From: CAZCGA01 sp964498075
GTDB lineage: Bacteria; Desulfobacterota; Binatia; HRBIN30
Assembly: GCA_964498075.1 (NCBI GenBank)
Contig: CAZCGA010000006.1
Span: 28,291 to 92,290, forward strand
Direction of reading: 5' to 3'
DNA length: 64,000 bases
Numbering within the stretch: position 1 is the first letter of the stretch; each line of letters begins with the position of its first letter. Under the pieces are notes generated by a model. It was not told the DNA's origin, did not search any database, and saw only the letters and a program-made list of their open reading frames with translations. Shown one piece after another: positions 16,906 to 26,669 of the stretch. The position numbers and the translations under genes were made by a program.

Positions 16906-18690
16906 TCAGCGCCAGAGATCGCCGCCGCGCTCCCGCGTGAGCTCGGCCTCGAGGACCCTCCCCTCTTCGTCCCGCTCGGAGGCCAGGTTGGTCTGCTCGA
17001 ACGCGTCGGCCCGAAGATCGAAGAGGGAGCGCGGCGGCAGCGTGCGCGGATTCGGGCCGCCCGTGCGGATCAGCTTGAATCTCGTTCCCCGCAGTGCCCG
17101 CTGGACGCCGGCCTGGAGATCTGTCTCGCTCAGGGCGTACGGAAGCTGCGGGTCGACCAGGACACCGTCGCGGATCAGCGGCACACCCATCCACTGCTTC
17201 GGCGGCGATATGCCGGCCACGGCAGCGATCGTCGGTGCCAGGTCGAGCAAGCGCACGAGGGCCGGCTGACGGCTGCCCGCGAGCCGATTCTGCGGCAGCT
17301 TCAGGATCAGCGGTACGTGGATCTGCTCCTCGTACAACGTCAACCCGTGCCAGTAACCCCCGTGCTCGAAGAACTCCTCGCCGTGGTCGGAGACGAGCAC
17401 GATCAAGGTGTCGTCGTAGAGCCCGGTGGCTTGCATCCACCGCATGAACTCCCCCAGCTGCGCGTCGGCGTACTCGACGCCGTCTCGGTACGCCTGGCGG
17501 AAGGTGTCGCGCATCGCCGCCGGCGCCCGTTCGTCGTGCAGGATCGCCGGGCCGGTGGTCGAACGCGGGAAATAGGGATCGTGCACGTCCATCAGGTGAA
17601 CGAAGAGGAAGATCGGAACGTCCCTCGGCGCGCCTTCCCACTCCTCGCGTGCGAGCCGGAGCACCTCTTCCGCCGTCAGGCGAAGGTCGCCCGGCCGCAA
17701 CGTCGACCTGTGCCATGATCGCCACTGCTGGCTGATGAATCGGGGTCCGAGGAGCTCCCTGAGCTCCGAGCCTTCGCGCAGACGGCGGTAGCGGTGGTAG
17801 CCGCGAGCGAAGCCCCACTGGGGTGCAAGTTGGAGGCTGTGGTAGAGGCCGATGCAGTAGTAGCCGGCCTCGGCGAGCGCCTCGGCGAGCAAGACCGCAT
17901 CGCGGCCGATCGAGGTCGCCCAGGAGCGAGCGCCATGGCGATGTGGTGGCAGCGAGGTGAGCTGTGTGGCGACGGACGGCCGCGTCCAGGGCGCCTGCGA
18001 GATCGCCTGCTCGAACACGACTCCGTCGCTGGCGAGGCGGGCGGCCGCCGGCGTCTGCGCGTCTCCGGCACCGTAGACCGACAAGTAGTCGGCGCGCAGC
18101 GTGTCGATCATCACGTAGAGAATGTGGGGCCGCGGCTGTGCCGTCGGCTGCGCGCGAAAGTCAGTTGTGCCCGCGCGGGGCAGCAGCTGGGCCGCCGCGG
18201 CGGCGAGACCGAGGAGCAGCAGCCAGGCGAGAACACAGCCGCGGAGCCCGATGCCGGACGTCCAACGCCGCAGGAGTCGCGGGAGCCCCAGCCAGCACAA
18301 CAGCGCGACTGCAACGCTCGCGCCCAGCCAGGCGACTTGGCGACCTGGGCCGAGAGGGAACTCTTGCAGAACGTCTCGCAGGTAGAGAAAGCGGAAGACG
18401 GTCATCAGGAACGCCGAGAGCACGATGCCCATGGCGAATCCGAAAACGTCCAGGGAGTCGAAGCGCCGCCGCCGCCAGAGCGCAACCGCCGCCGCGGCAA
18501 TGCCGACACCGCCGCCGGCGAGGAGCCCGAGCGCCCCATAGAAGAGCGGACCGAGGAAGAGAATGCCGTACTCGCCACGCCAGTCGCTGCCGAGCCGGAT
18601 GAGCCAGATGCTCTCCGCCGCGCCGGCGGCGGCGCCGGCGAGTAGCCCGGCGCCGGCGGCCGGGCTCAGCACCCCAAGCTGTATGGCCAT
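16906..18690 (-). CDS. Membrane-anchored sulfatase/alkaline-phosphatase superfamily protein
   Basis: 594 residues. Four or five membrane helices fill residues ~1-175, followed by a sulfatase-fold domain facing outward: HILYVMIDTLRADYLSVYG (metal Asp pair) near 190, APWTRPSVATQLTSLPPH near 235, VHLMDVHDPYFP near 365 and LIVLVSDHGEEFFEHGGYWH near 430 (metal Asp-His). The nucleophile position is Thr in WTRPS, not the Cys/Ser-x-Pro-x-Arg that is turned into formylglycine, so phosphotransfer or phosphodiester cleavage on a glycan or lipid is more likely than sulfate ester hydrolysis. Probably cotranscribed with the ThDP enzyme. Confidence 0.8.
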   Translation of the reverse strand: MAIQLGVLSPAAGAGLLAGAAAGAAESIWLIRLGSDWRGEYGILFLGPLFYGALGLLAGGGVGIAAAAVALWRRRRFDSLDVFGFAMGIVLSAFLMTVFRFLYLRDVLQEFPLGPGRQVAWLGASVAVALLCWLGLPRLLRRWTSGIGLRGCVLAWLLLLGLAAAAAQLLPRAGTTDFRAQPTAQPRPHILYVMIDTLRADYLSVYGAGDAQTPAAARLASDGVVFEQAISQAPWTRPSVATQLTSLPPHRHGARSWATSIGRDAVLLAEALAEAGYYCIGLYHSLQLAPQWGFARGYHRYRRLREGSELRELLGPRFISQQWRSWHRSTLRPGDLRLTAEEVLRLAREEWEGAPRDVPIFLFVHLMDVHDPYFPRSTTGPAILHDERAPAAMRDTFRQAYRDGVEYADAQLGEFMRWMQATGLYDDTLIVLVSDHGEEFFEHGGYWHGLTLYEEQIHVPLILKLPQNRLAGSRQPALVRLLDLAPTIAAVAGISPPKQWMGVPLIRDGVLVDPQLPYALSETDLQAGVQRALRGTRFKLIRTGGPNPRTLPPRSLFDLRADAFEQTNLASERDEEGRVLEAELTRERGGDLWR

Positions 18691-18872
18691 TGCGGCAAGG
18701 ATATACTTGCCAGGCCCGCGAAAATCGACCCTCCTCGAGGGCCGGACGCCCGGCGGTGGCCGATCCTGGAGGGCCTCGATCTAGGACGGCGTACGTACTA
18801 TTGGATCGAGGTGGCCGACGATATGTCCGGCATCCACTCCGTTCGCCAGCGCCTCATCTCGAAAGGGTACTC

Positions 18873-19892
18873 GTGAATCCGCACTGGCCGCCGACCTTCA
18901 ATGTCCTCTACGTGCCCGGTACGGTGCATACCCTCTTCGACTTCGCGCGCTCGCTCGCCGAGCACTCCCCGTATCGGTTCCGGCTCGTGTCCCATGCCTG
19001 CACCGCTGCGGAGGAAGCGTTCCTCGCGGAGCAGGCCTCAAGACATCCTCGGCTCGAGTTCGCCTCGCTCGAAAGCAAGACGATCCTTCTGCACGGCGAA
19101 GCTCTGCAGCGGCTCTTCAGAAACGACAGCGCAGACTACTTCGCCTGCATCGACTCCGACATCTTCGCCCGGGGCCCCTTTCTGACCGCGGCGCAATCGT
19201 TGCTCGCGGAGCACGTGGCGCTGTTCTCAGGGCTGCCGATCTGGCAGGCGCCGGAAGAGCGGGTGATGCCCGGGCACTTTGCCTTCATGAGTGGCCGATT
19301 CAGCCAGACGGACGACGGCCGGTGCCTGGGCGTGAGCTACTGTGCGATGTATCGGCGCGCCGAGCTCGAGATGGTCATGGGCCGCACCGGCGTGACGTTT
19401 CATAGCCGCCAATGGTCGGAGCTGTCACGCGAGCAGAGGGCGCTGCTCTCAAAGATGAAGCTCGCGAAGCGACGGTACGACACGATCAAACTGGTGAACC
19501 TCATGCTCGCGCAATCGGGCTTCTCTTTGGTGCTGTGTCCCGAGCCCAATCTGATGCACGTCGGCGGACTGTCGAGCGTCTCGGTGCAGCCGTCCCGCAT
19601 GACGGGCCGAATCATCGGTCGTATTCGCGAGATCGTCCAGTCGAACTGGCCGGGTGCGGTGCCCCGCAGGAGCGCGTTCGAGCGTGCAACGGCCCTGAGT
19701 GCCTTCAGTCGCCGCCGGCTGGTGGAAGACTATTTCCAGCACCTGTTGGCCGGCGGTCCGGCCGACGGAGGGCCCGCACCGTTGTTCCCAGCGAGCCTGC
19801 GGCCGCAGCTTGTGGAGATGGGCCACGAGCTCCTAGCCTTGCGCCGGCGTTACGACCCGGATGATGGTGCATCGCGTCCGGGTGGCGCATAG
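18873..19892 (+). CDS. Glycosyltransferase-like protein with DxD motif
   Basis: A 339-residue soluble protein starting at GTG 18873 with GAAAGGG upstream. The N-terminal half looks like a nucleotide-sugar binding fold, with ACIDSDIFARGPF near residue 95 giving the DxD metal site of GT-A transferases, and later GVSYCAMYRRAEL and CPEPNLMHVGGLSSV. The exact GT family is not recognised. It is divergent from the sulfatase-like gene and starts a plus-strand run with a GT2 enzyme and a sulfotransferase, pointing to surface glycan assembly. Confidence 0.6.
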   Translation: MNPHWPPTFNVLYVPGTVHTLFDFARSLAEHSPYRFRLVSHACTAAEEAFLAEQASRHPRLEFASLESKTILLHGEALQRLFRNDSADYFACIDSDIFARGPFLTAAQSLLAEHVALFSGLPIWQAPEERVMPGHFAFMSGRFSQTDDGRCLGVSYCAMYRRAELEMVMGRTGVTFHSRQWSELSREQRALLSKMKLAKRRYDTIKLVNLMLAQSGFSLVLCPEPNLMHVGGLSSVSVQPSRMTGRIIGRIREIVQSNWPGAVPRRSAFERATALSAFSRRRLVEDYFQHLLAGGPADGGPAPLFPASLRPQLVEMGHELLALRRRYDPDDGASRPGGA

Positions 19893-19919
19893 GCCTTATT
19901 GGAACGAAACTACATCCTG

Positions 19920-20070
19920 TACGCCGAAGGCGTTTCGCACCGTAGCCCAGGGTTGCCGCGTCTTTTCAGCGGCTACCCTGGGCGGGTGGAGTGCGTATTC
20001 GCAGCCGCCTCCGCCCGGGGTAGCCAAAGGAAGGCAACCCCGGGCTATGTTGCAGAACACCTTCGGTGTA
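19920..20070. repeat. Inverted pair of ~60 bp dispersed repeats
   Basis: Left arm 19920-19983 and right arm 20013-20070 are imperfect inverted copies. The outer ends acgccgaaggcgttt and the complement of acaccttcggtgta match, as do tagcccagggttgcc and the complement of ggcaaccccgggcta. About 30 bases lie between them. This forms a long hairpin between two glycan genes. No gene fits here. It is like MITE/REP elements and shares style with the repeat at 4.1-4.2 kb. Confidence 0.65.
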
Positions 20071-20154
20071 CGGAGCGCAACCTGAGACAGGACCCGCGCG
20101 TCGATCGGTCCGCCGCTTCGTCGTCCTCCCGCGCCGTGATATGGGTCCGGGGCC

Positions 20155-21093
20155 ATGGGTGGCACCGGACCGGCCGTCAGTGTGGTAGTCGTGTCGGACT
20201 ACGGGGGGCAGAGCACCGCGGACTGGGACTATCTGCGCGATACGCTGCGCGCGCTGAAGCGACAGACGTTCCCCGAGAGCATCGCGGTGATCCTCGTCGA
20301 CGCGACACCGGTCGGGCAGCACATGCCGGCGGACCTGATGGGTATCGTGCCCTCCCTGCGCGTGATCGGAGGGCCCACGGAGACGACCGGGGAACTCTTG
20401 AACGCTGCGGTGCGCGCGGCATCGGCGAAACTGGTGGCGCTGCTCGACGCTGACTGCGTGCCGGGCGCCGGCTGGCTGTGCGCCGCCGTCGAGGCGATGC
20501 GAGTGCATCCCGACGCCGCGGCCGTGAGCGGCCTCACGGTCTACCCGGACCATGGTTTCATCTACCGAGCGCTCGGCACGCTGTCGCGCTCCTTCGTCGA
20601 CCCGGGTCGGGCGGGGGGCACGCGCTTCATCACCAGCAACAACGCGATCCTGCGGCGCGACGTTCTGCTCTCCCACCCCCTTCGGGCGCTCAACCGACGC
20701 ATGGCGGCGCGCCTGCAGACCGAGGCGATCCAGCTTGCGGGCGGCACCCTCTACTTCGAGCCGGGCATGCGGGTCACACACCGCTTCGAGGGCTGGCCGA
20801 TGGAGCGCCGCATCCGACGCCGCGTTGGCTACCGCGTGATCCGGGTCCGGCAGCTCGATCCGCGGACACCGCACGCCTGGATGCTCCGCCTCGGCATCTT
20901 CTCTATCCCGCTCATCCTCGCCGCCCGCACCCTCGACAGTTGCTGGGATTGCGTGCGCGCCGGACGGCACTACGGGCTGCGCTGGTTCGAGCTGCCGGCG
21001 GCATTCGCGATCGCCGCCGCCGTGCACCTGCTCGAGATCGGCGGCATGGTCGCCGCATTCGCTGAGGGGCGAGCTGCGGCTGCCGGAACGTGA
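20155..21093 (+). CDS. Family 2 glycosyltransferase with C-terminal membrane helices
   Basis: A 312-residue GT2 enzyme. The N-terminal GT-A domain begins AVSVVVVSDYGG; VALLDADCVPGAGWL near residue 100 has the DxD metal site, and ITSNNAILRRDVL near 160 fits the acceptor loop. A hydrophobic C-terminus (FSIPLILAARTLDSCW and FAIAAAVHLLEIGGMVAAF) suggests two membrane segments. It would transfer a sugar from a nucleotide donor to a membrane-bound acceptor at the inner face. Sulfotransferase gene follows by 10 bases. Confidence 0.75.
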   Translation: MGGTGPAVSVVVVSDYGGQSTADWDYLRDTLRALKRQTFPESIAVILVDATPVGQHMPADLMGIVPSLRVIGGPTETTGELLNAAVRAASAKLVALLDADCVPGAGWLCAAVEAMRVHPDAAAVSGLTVYPDHGFIYRALGTLSRSFVDPGRAGGTRFITSNNAILRRDVLLSHPLRALNRRMAARLQTEAIQLAGGTLYFEPGMRVTHRFEGWPMERRIRRRVGYRVIRVRQLDPRTPHAWMLRLGIFSIPLILAARTLDSCWDCVRAGRHYGLRWFELPAAFAIAAAVHLLEIGGMVAAFAEGRAAAAGT

Positions 21094-21103
21094 CGCCAGA
21101 CTC

Positions 21104-21973
21104 GTGGCCTTTCTCGCCTCGGTTCAAGAGATTATCTATCGGCTCAATCAGACGGCGTGGAGCGCGTGGGCACGCCGTCGATACAAGGAAGACTTCGGCC
21201 GCGTCGCTTACTTTTGTCTCTTCATCGGCTACCCGCGCAGCGGACACAGCCTCGTTGGCGCTCTGCTCAACGCCCACCGCGACGCCGTCATCTCGCACGA
21301 GCTGAACGTGCCGCCACTGATTCTCGACGGCTGCACGCGGGACGAGCTGTACTCGCGGATCTTGGCGCGCGCCGGCTGGTTCAATCTGCGCGGGAACAGG
21401 AGCAACCACGCGTATCAGGTCCCCCACCAGTGGCAGGGTCGGTTCGAAGTGCTGCGCGTGATCGGCGACAAGCGCGGCGGTGCGGTCACGCGCTGTCTCG
21501 CCGCACATCCCGACTTCCTGCAGCGCGTCCGCGCCTTGGTCGCCGTCCCTCTGCGGCTGGTCCACGTCGTGCGCAACCCGTTCGACAACATCAGCGCCAT
21601 CTCGATCTTGCACCAGTTGTCGCTCGAAGAGAGCGTCGACTTCTACTTCTCCCACTGCCGGACCACCTCAATGCTCGGGACGATGTGCGATCCAAGCGAG
21701 GTGATCACCGTTCACCATGAAGAGATGATACAAGACCCACGGGTGGTCCTGTCCGGCCTCTGCGCCTTCCTCGGTCTGGAACGCTACCCCGGCTATCTCG
21801 ATGACTGCTGCAGCGTCATCTTCGGCGTGCCGACCTACACGCGCCGCACTGTTGCTTGGCCTGCGGCGCTCGTCCGTGACGTCGAGGCACGGTCGCGGGC
21901 GTATCGATTCCTCGATGGGTATGGGTTCGAGATTCCAGACGACCGGCCGGGACCCGAGCATCAAACGCCGTGA
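21104..21973 (+). CDS. Sulfotransferase-family protein
   Basis: A 289-residue protein of the sulfotransferase (P-loop-like) fold that moves sulfate from PAPS to a hydroxyl. The 5'-phosphosulfate loop is visible as FIGYPRSGHSLVGALLNAH near residue 40, and the 3'-phosphate site as HVVRNPFDNISAIS near 155; EVITVHHEEMIQDP and a GLERYPGYLDDC helix follow. It starts at GTG 21104, ten bases after the GT2 stop, so the two genes form an operon and may make a sulfated surface glycan or glycolipid. Confidence 0.75.
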   Translation: MAFLASVQEIIYRLNQTAWSAWARRRYKEDFGRVAYFCLFIGYPRSGHSLVGALLNAHRDAVISHELNVPPLILDGCTRDELYSRILARAGWFNLRGNRSNHAYQVPHQWQGRFEVLRVIGDKRGGAVTRCLAAHPDFLQRVRALVAVPLRLVHVVRNPFDNISAISILHQLSLEESVDFYFSHCRTTSMLGTMCDPSEVITVHHEEMIQDPRVVLSGLCAFLGLERYPGYLDDCCSVIFGVPTYTRRTVAWPAALVRDVEARSRAYRFLDGYGFEIPDDRPGPEHQTP

Positions 21974-22048
21974 GTCACCCCGCACTGATTCGCTAGGTCT
22001 GAGAGCGCGAGATAGTCCCGGAGCACGCAATCATGAAGGAGAAAGTCG

Positions 22049-22252
22049 TTGTTTGCGGGCAGTGAAGCGGCGGCGCATCGAACCGCTATCCCGTGTTCCC
22101 TCGTGCAGACGTGTAAGCACCTGGAGGTCAATCCCTTTAGTGTATCTACGCGATGTCGCGTCTCGACGCATCCGGTGCGGCTGGTCTTTGAGCTGACGCC
22201 GCGCGAGTGGACACGCCTGCGGAAGGATTCGGCAGCCAAGGCCGCCGCCTGA
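22049..22252 (+). CDS. Possible small hypothetical protein
   Basis: A 67-residue frame from TTG 22049, with AAGGAG eight bases upstream. The C-terminal part (VRLVFELTPREWTRLRKDSA) looks like a real beta-strand plus amphipathic helix, while the N-terminal half is nondescript. No family is recognised. It could be spurious. Confidence 0.3.
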   Translation: MFAGSEAAAHRTAIPCSLVQTCKHLEVNPFSVSTRCRVSTHPVRLVFELTPREWTRLRKDSAAKAAA

Positions 22253-22460
22253 ACGGCTCGTTTCTCTCGCGAAAGCCTTGTGGCACACGGGTTTCCGCGG
22301 AAATCCCATAGTTGTAGGGTCTTATGGGGTTACCAAAGCCACGCCTGCTGCGGATTCGGACCGCCGGCGTCAACGCCACCCATCTCGAGCCCGAGTGTAC
22401 TCGTGTCTCAACGGCTTGACAGCGGACGAGATTGTCTGGGATAAGCCCCGAGGGGTTCAT

Positions 22461-25400
22461 GTGCCGGTACACCGAGCTTTTGAAGTCGCGTGTTCTCGAG
22501 GACGAAGGAGCTGCCCGCGCCGCAGAAGACTCGGCTCCGCCTCCCGTCTGGCTCTCGTTTGCCGACCACTGATTACCCTGGCGCTCGCCGGTGTGATTGT
22601 TCTCCCGATGTTCGGTTCGCCCGCTTCGGCGCAGGTCTCGCGCTGCGGCGGAGATTGCAGCGGCGACGGCCAAGTCACGGTCGATGAGCTGCTGAAGTTG
22701 GTAAACATCACGCTGAGCGCGCTGCCGCTCTCCGCTTGCCAGAGTGGCGATCGAAACCGAGACGGCGCGGTCACGATCGGCGAGATCCTCGCCGCCGTCA
22801 ATAGCGCTCTGGCGAACTGCCAGCCGCTCGTGAGCCTCGGCACCGCTGGGGGATCGCCGCGGCAAACGGTCGATGTCCCGATCAACTTGGCCGGAAACGG
22901 TCTGGCCGTTGTGGGTATCGCTACGTTAGTGTTCGAGTTCAACAGCGATGTCCTGAGCTTTGTTGGTTGTATGTCCTCTGTGCCCGGCAAGAACGCGGAG
23001 GCGACTTCATCGGCAGGGCGTGTGGCCGTAGCACTCTCTGGCGGCCTCGACCCGCTTCCCGACGGCACGGTGCTCGATTGCACGCTCGAGATTCGCGCCG
23101 ACGCGCCCGCAGGGAGTTATCTGTTACATATCTCTTCGGTCACGCTGCTCGATGGTGATTTGAACCTGGTCGCCGCCGGCCTTGCAGACGGCTTACTAAC
23201 CGTCCTCGGCCCAACACAGACGTTTACACCATCCGACACGCCAGCAACGACGGCCACGCCGACGCTTACAGTGCCCAGCGATACGCCGACTCCAACCTGT
23301 ACCCCAACCGTCTCGCCGAGTCCGCTGGTGCCGCCAACAACCACCCCGACGGCAACGCCGCTTGGGGGTATCGATGCGACGATGGGGGGTGCGCGCGTGC
23401 CGATCTTGACCATGCAGTCAATTGATATTCTGGACTTTGGATACATCGCGGCACAACCAGCCAACGCGTCCGCACGACTGTTCCACCTCGCCGGCCCGTC
23501 TCGAGGTGGCATCGCCGCCGGGGATGAGTCAGGTGGGGCAGCCCAATCCGACGCACCTCTGGAGACCCACTGCGACACCGGTGGCGCGAACGTGACACCA
23601 TGCACGGTCAGCAGGAATGAGAACGGCGATGAGAGCAGCACTCTGACCGTGACGTACTCTGATTGCCAGACCGTAACGCCGTCTGGTCACACGATCAAAC
23701 GCAATGGCACCGCGACACAGACAGTCGCGGGCGCCAGCTTTTGCAGCACGAACGTCATTCCCCCGGATGCTGCTACGGCGCTGATGCTAAGCAACTACAT
23801 CTTCACCGAATCCGACGCGACGGGGACCTTGCTGGCGCGGATCACCTCAACAATTGGCGATACCTTCGCGCCCACGGGTGGCGGTTGCGTGCCTAGCAAT
23901 GGTCCGCCGTTGATCAACGGCATCGAGAGGATCGACGGGATGCAGACGGTCGTGTGCGAGCCAGCGGCCAAGAGCCTCACCTGCCCCGCGCCTTCCACCA
24001 ATCTTACGGTGATCGCGACCGCCTTGATGCTGCAGCGGACGGCCTCGGCCCTGTCGACGCCCATGCCCAGCGGAACACCGACGCCCAGCGCAGGCGGGCT
24101 GTGTAAGCTGGACATTACCGCCCGAGGTACGTTTGAGGTGAACAATCAGGCCTTGGGCGAGCGGTTGAAGCTTACCTTTGATCAGACCCAACTCCGCGAA
24201 TCTCCGGACGCGACAGGCGCGATGGGGTTTGCCCTCAACGGGCTGCTCCACACGGACTGTCTAGGGGACGCGACCTTTAGCACATTCCGGGATATTATCA
24301 TGGAGTCCGGCGCGAAGTGCCCCTCGGGTGGGGTGTTTGACGTTTCGGTGGTCAACGCCGGAACTCCGCCTTTGGAAGCGGAGGTCAGGAAGGCGGCTGA
24401 GAGTAGCCACTTCGCACGGGCTGTGACGCTCGATGCGGCACAGACCACCGATAATGACGGGTTCCGGCAGACCGTCTTTCGCGCCACCGACGGGACGGTC
24501 TATCAGATTCTCCAGAACGTGAATGCTAACCAACTCCTCGGCGCAGAGGACTTCCAGGTCACCACGCTAGTGGGTTCGCAGGTGGAAGCTGAAGATTGCT
24601 CTTTGAGCGGCGCGTTCGACGCGTTCGCGGTGAGCGCGTCGCGCTTTGCGTTCGACCCGGGGCGTGTCGTCAAATCCACACGGATCGCTGACGCCACGGG
24701 CTCTCCGCCCTGCATTAACCCGCAAGGTAACGATGGCGCTGGGGGCGTCTGCATCGGGCCAGACTGTTCGAGCACCTGCACCTGTCCGAGTGGAGGCACT
24801 TGTACGGCGTTCACGAAGGCAGTTGGGACAAGCCTCGCGACTGCAACAGACCTGCCGGCCGCCAGCTTGGCGACGCTGAGTCTGAGCACTCTGGGGCAGG
24901 TGTGCAGCGGTTTTGCGGGAGGGAAAACCTACACATTCGGGACCGGCGTGCCGACCACCGAGGCCAAAAACTGTGACCCTGTGCCCGCGGATGGCTTCGC
25001 GCTGCTCAATGGGAAGGCGGTGATCTTTGCCTACGACGTGCCGTTGGGCACGTCCTTCAGTCTGGGCTACGGCGGTTTCCCCATCGATCGGAACGGCCAG
25101 AACCTCTCCCACTGTCTAGCGAACACGGTGCTGACGGGCCGCTCCAATCACGAATTGATTCCTGCGCCGAGCGTACAATACACCGGCTCCGGTGGGGTCG
25201 ACTTCGACTTCAACCAAGATAACATTGTCGACCTCCAGGTGGCCACGTGCGAGGCGGCGACGCTGCTACTCTGCAGTCCCGCTCCGACGCCGATCCCGAA
25301 TGCAACCTGCCCAGGTCCGCAAAACGATCTGGGTAACAGTGTGCCCCCGATCACGCGCAGCGGCACGACGGCGGGCCAGCCCAACGGACTCGGCGGGGCG

Positions 25401-26669
25401 AGTTGCGGGGGCGGCGGCAATGAGGCCCGCGAAGTGGCGTTTGCCTACACTGCGCCGTCGACGGGCTTCTTTGCGATCGACACCCAGGGCTCGGCGTTCG
25501 ACACAGTGCTCTACGTGCGCGATGGAAGTTGCACGGGGGACGAATTGGCCTGCAACGACGATGTCAGTCCCGACACGGTGGCGTCACAGATGGAAATCTT
25601 CCTGAGGGCCGGTCAACGTATCATCATCGTCGTCGACGGATTCGGCAATGCCAGCGGTAGCTTCATGCTGCACATCAACACGGCGGGCGCGGCCCCGACC
25701 CCTACGGCGGTTCTCCAGTTGCCCGATCTTACCGTGAGTACAGTGACGGGCCCAACGACGGCAACCGTCGGTGGGCAGATCTTCGTGTCGGCTACCGTCA
25801 AGAATCAGGGAGCCGCAGCCGCCGGACCGTTCAATCTCGATTTCGTGTTCTCCACTGATGCAATCATCGACCCGCAGGACGTCGGCACGACGGGTGTCCG
25901 CCTTCCCTGCCAGGCCTTCCCTGGCCTTCTTGCCGGGGCGAGTGGAGTGTGCAGCGGTCTGATCAGCGTACCCGCGTTGCTGGCACCCGGCACGTACTTC
26001 CTCGGCGCGTTTGCCGATCTCGCAAATCAGGTGTCGGAGAGCGACAAGGACAACAACGGGCGTGCGGCGGACCCTGGTCCGATCGTCATCGGCGGGGCGT
26101 GCGCGACCAACACGGTGCTCAATTTCGATGACGCGTCGGCCGGTGACGCTACCAGTTATTTGAGGAACTTCGGGATCAACCTCAGTGAGGTCACTGCCGG
26201 CACCAAGGTATCTATCGTCGATTTCTCCCAGAGCACTGCGGCCAGTCCGTCCTCTCCACCCAACGTGCTTGTGCAGACTGACACCCAGGGGAATCCGGCG
26301 ACGTTCACGCTCAACTTCAGCGCGCCGCTCGACAGCGTCGCGTTTACCCGACCCATGCTGCTCGTGTCGAGCCCCTCGGGGATCATCCACCCGCTGTGGA
26401 GCGCGCACGCCTTCAACGCGCTGACTCAGGAGGTCTCTACAGTAAGCGAAGGGCTCATCGCAAGCTTCACCAATGTCCCAGCCCAGACCTTCACGCTGAG
26501 TGGGCCGGGGATCACGGCCGTGCGCATCGATTCGAACAACGAACACATTGCCGCGTTCACTGCCGTTCTCATTGATGACCTGACGCTGTCGTCGGGCTGC
26601 GCGAGCTCTACGCCGATGAGAACCCTCGCGAGCACGCCGACCGCGAGCGTCACACCCACAATCCCATAG
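22461..26669 (+). CDS. Large secreted protein with dockerin, cohesin-like, Thr-Pro linker, PPC-like and CARDB-like modules
   Basis: A 1402-residue exported protein from GTG 22461 (GAGGGG six bases upstream; the frame is open further back but unsupported). The signal peptide ends SPASAQ at ~60. Two calcium loops follow, CGGDCSGDGQVTVDEL and SGDRNRDGAVTIGEIL, the pattern of a type I dockerin. Residues ~140-245 resemble a cohesin (TLVFEFNSDVLSF, LDCTLEIRADAPAGSYLL). A short Thr-Pro linker leads to a long Cys-containing region, then a PPC-like domain near 1000 (FIDTQGSAFDTVLYVRDG type), a CARDB-like domain near 1090 (LPDLTVSTVTGP to NQVSESDKDNN) and a C-terminal beta domain. It stops in SVTPTIP with no anchor. 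Adhesion or matrix role is inferred. Confidence 0.7.
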   Translation: MPVHRAFEVACSRGRRSCPRRRRLGSASRLALVCRPLITLALAGVIVLPMFGSPASAQVSRCGGDCSGDGQVTVDELLKLVNITLSALPLSACQSGDRNRDGAVTIGEILAAVNSALANCQPLVSLGTAGGSPRQTVDVPINLAGNGLAVVGIATLVFEFNSDVLSFVGCMSSVPGKNAEATSSAGRVAVALSGGLDPLPDGTVLDCTLEIRADAPAGSYLLHISSVTLLDGDLNLVAAGLADGLLTVLGPTQTFTPSDTPATTATPTLTVPSDTPTPTCTPTVSPSPLVPPTTTPTATPLGGIDATMGGARVPILTMQSIDILDFGYIAAQPANASARLFHLAGPSRGGIAAGDESGGAAQSDAPLETHCDTGGANVTPCTVSRNENGDESSTLTVTYSDCQTVTPSGHTIKRNGTATQTVAGASFCSTNVIPPDAATALMLSNYIFTESDATGTLLARITSTIGDTFAPTGGGCVPSNGPPLINGIERIDGMQTVVCEPAAKSLTCPAPSTNLTVIATALMLQRTASALSTPMPSGTPTPSAGGLCKLDITARGTFEVNNQALGERLKLTFDQTQLRESPDATGAMGFALNGLLHTDCLGDATFSTFRDIIMESGAKCPSGGVFDVSVVNAGTPPLEAEVRKAAESSHFARAVTLDAAQTTDNDGFRQTVFRATDGTVYQILQNVNANQLLGAEDFQVTTLVGSQVEAEDCSLSGAFDAFAVSASRFAFDPGRVVKSTRIADATGSPPCINPQGNDGAGGVCIGPDCSSTCTCPSGGTCTAFTKAVGTSLATATDLPAASLATLSLSTLGQVCSGFAGGKTYTFGTGVPTTEAKNCDPVPADGFALLNGKAVIFAYDVPLGTSFSLGYGGFPIDRNGQNLSHCLANTVLTGRSNHELIPAPSVQYTGSGGVDFDFNQDNIVDLQVATCEAATLLLCSPAPTPIPNATCPGPQNDLGNSVPPITRSGTTAGQPNGLGGASCGGGGNEAREVAFAYTAPSTGFFAIDTQGSAFDTVLYVRDGSCTGDELACNDDVSPDTVASQMEIFLRAGQRIIIVVDGFGNASGSFMLHINTAGAAPTPTAVLQLPDLTVSTVTGPTTATVGGQIFVSATVKNQGAAAAGPFNLDFVFSTDAIIDPQDVGTTGVRLPCQAFPGLLAGASGVCSGLISVPALLAPGTYFLGAFADLANQVSESDKDNNGRAADPGPIVIGGACATNTVLNFDDASAGDATSYLRNFGINLSEVTAGTKVSIVDFSQSTAASPSSPPNVLVQTDTQGNPATFTLNFSAPLDSVAFTRPMLLVSSPSGIIHPLWSAHAFNALTQEVSTVSEGLIASFTNVPAQTFTLSGPGITAVRIDSNNEHIAAFTAVLIDDLTLSSGCASSTPMRTLASTPTASVTPTIP

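Noticed and set aside
22461..26669. Cellulosome scaffoldin
   Set aside because: There is one cohesin-like domain, no carbohydrate-binding module and no cellulase genes nearby.
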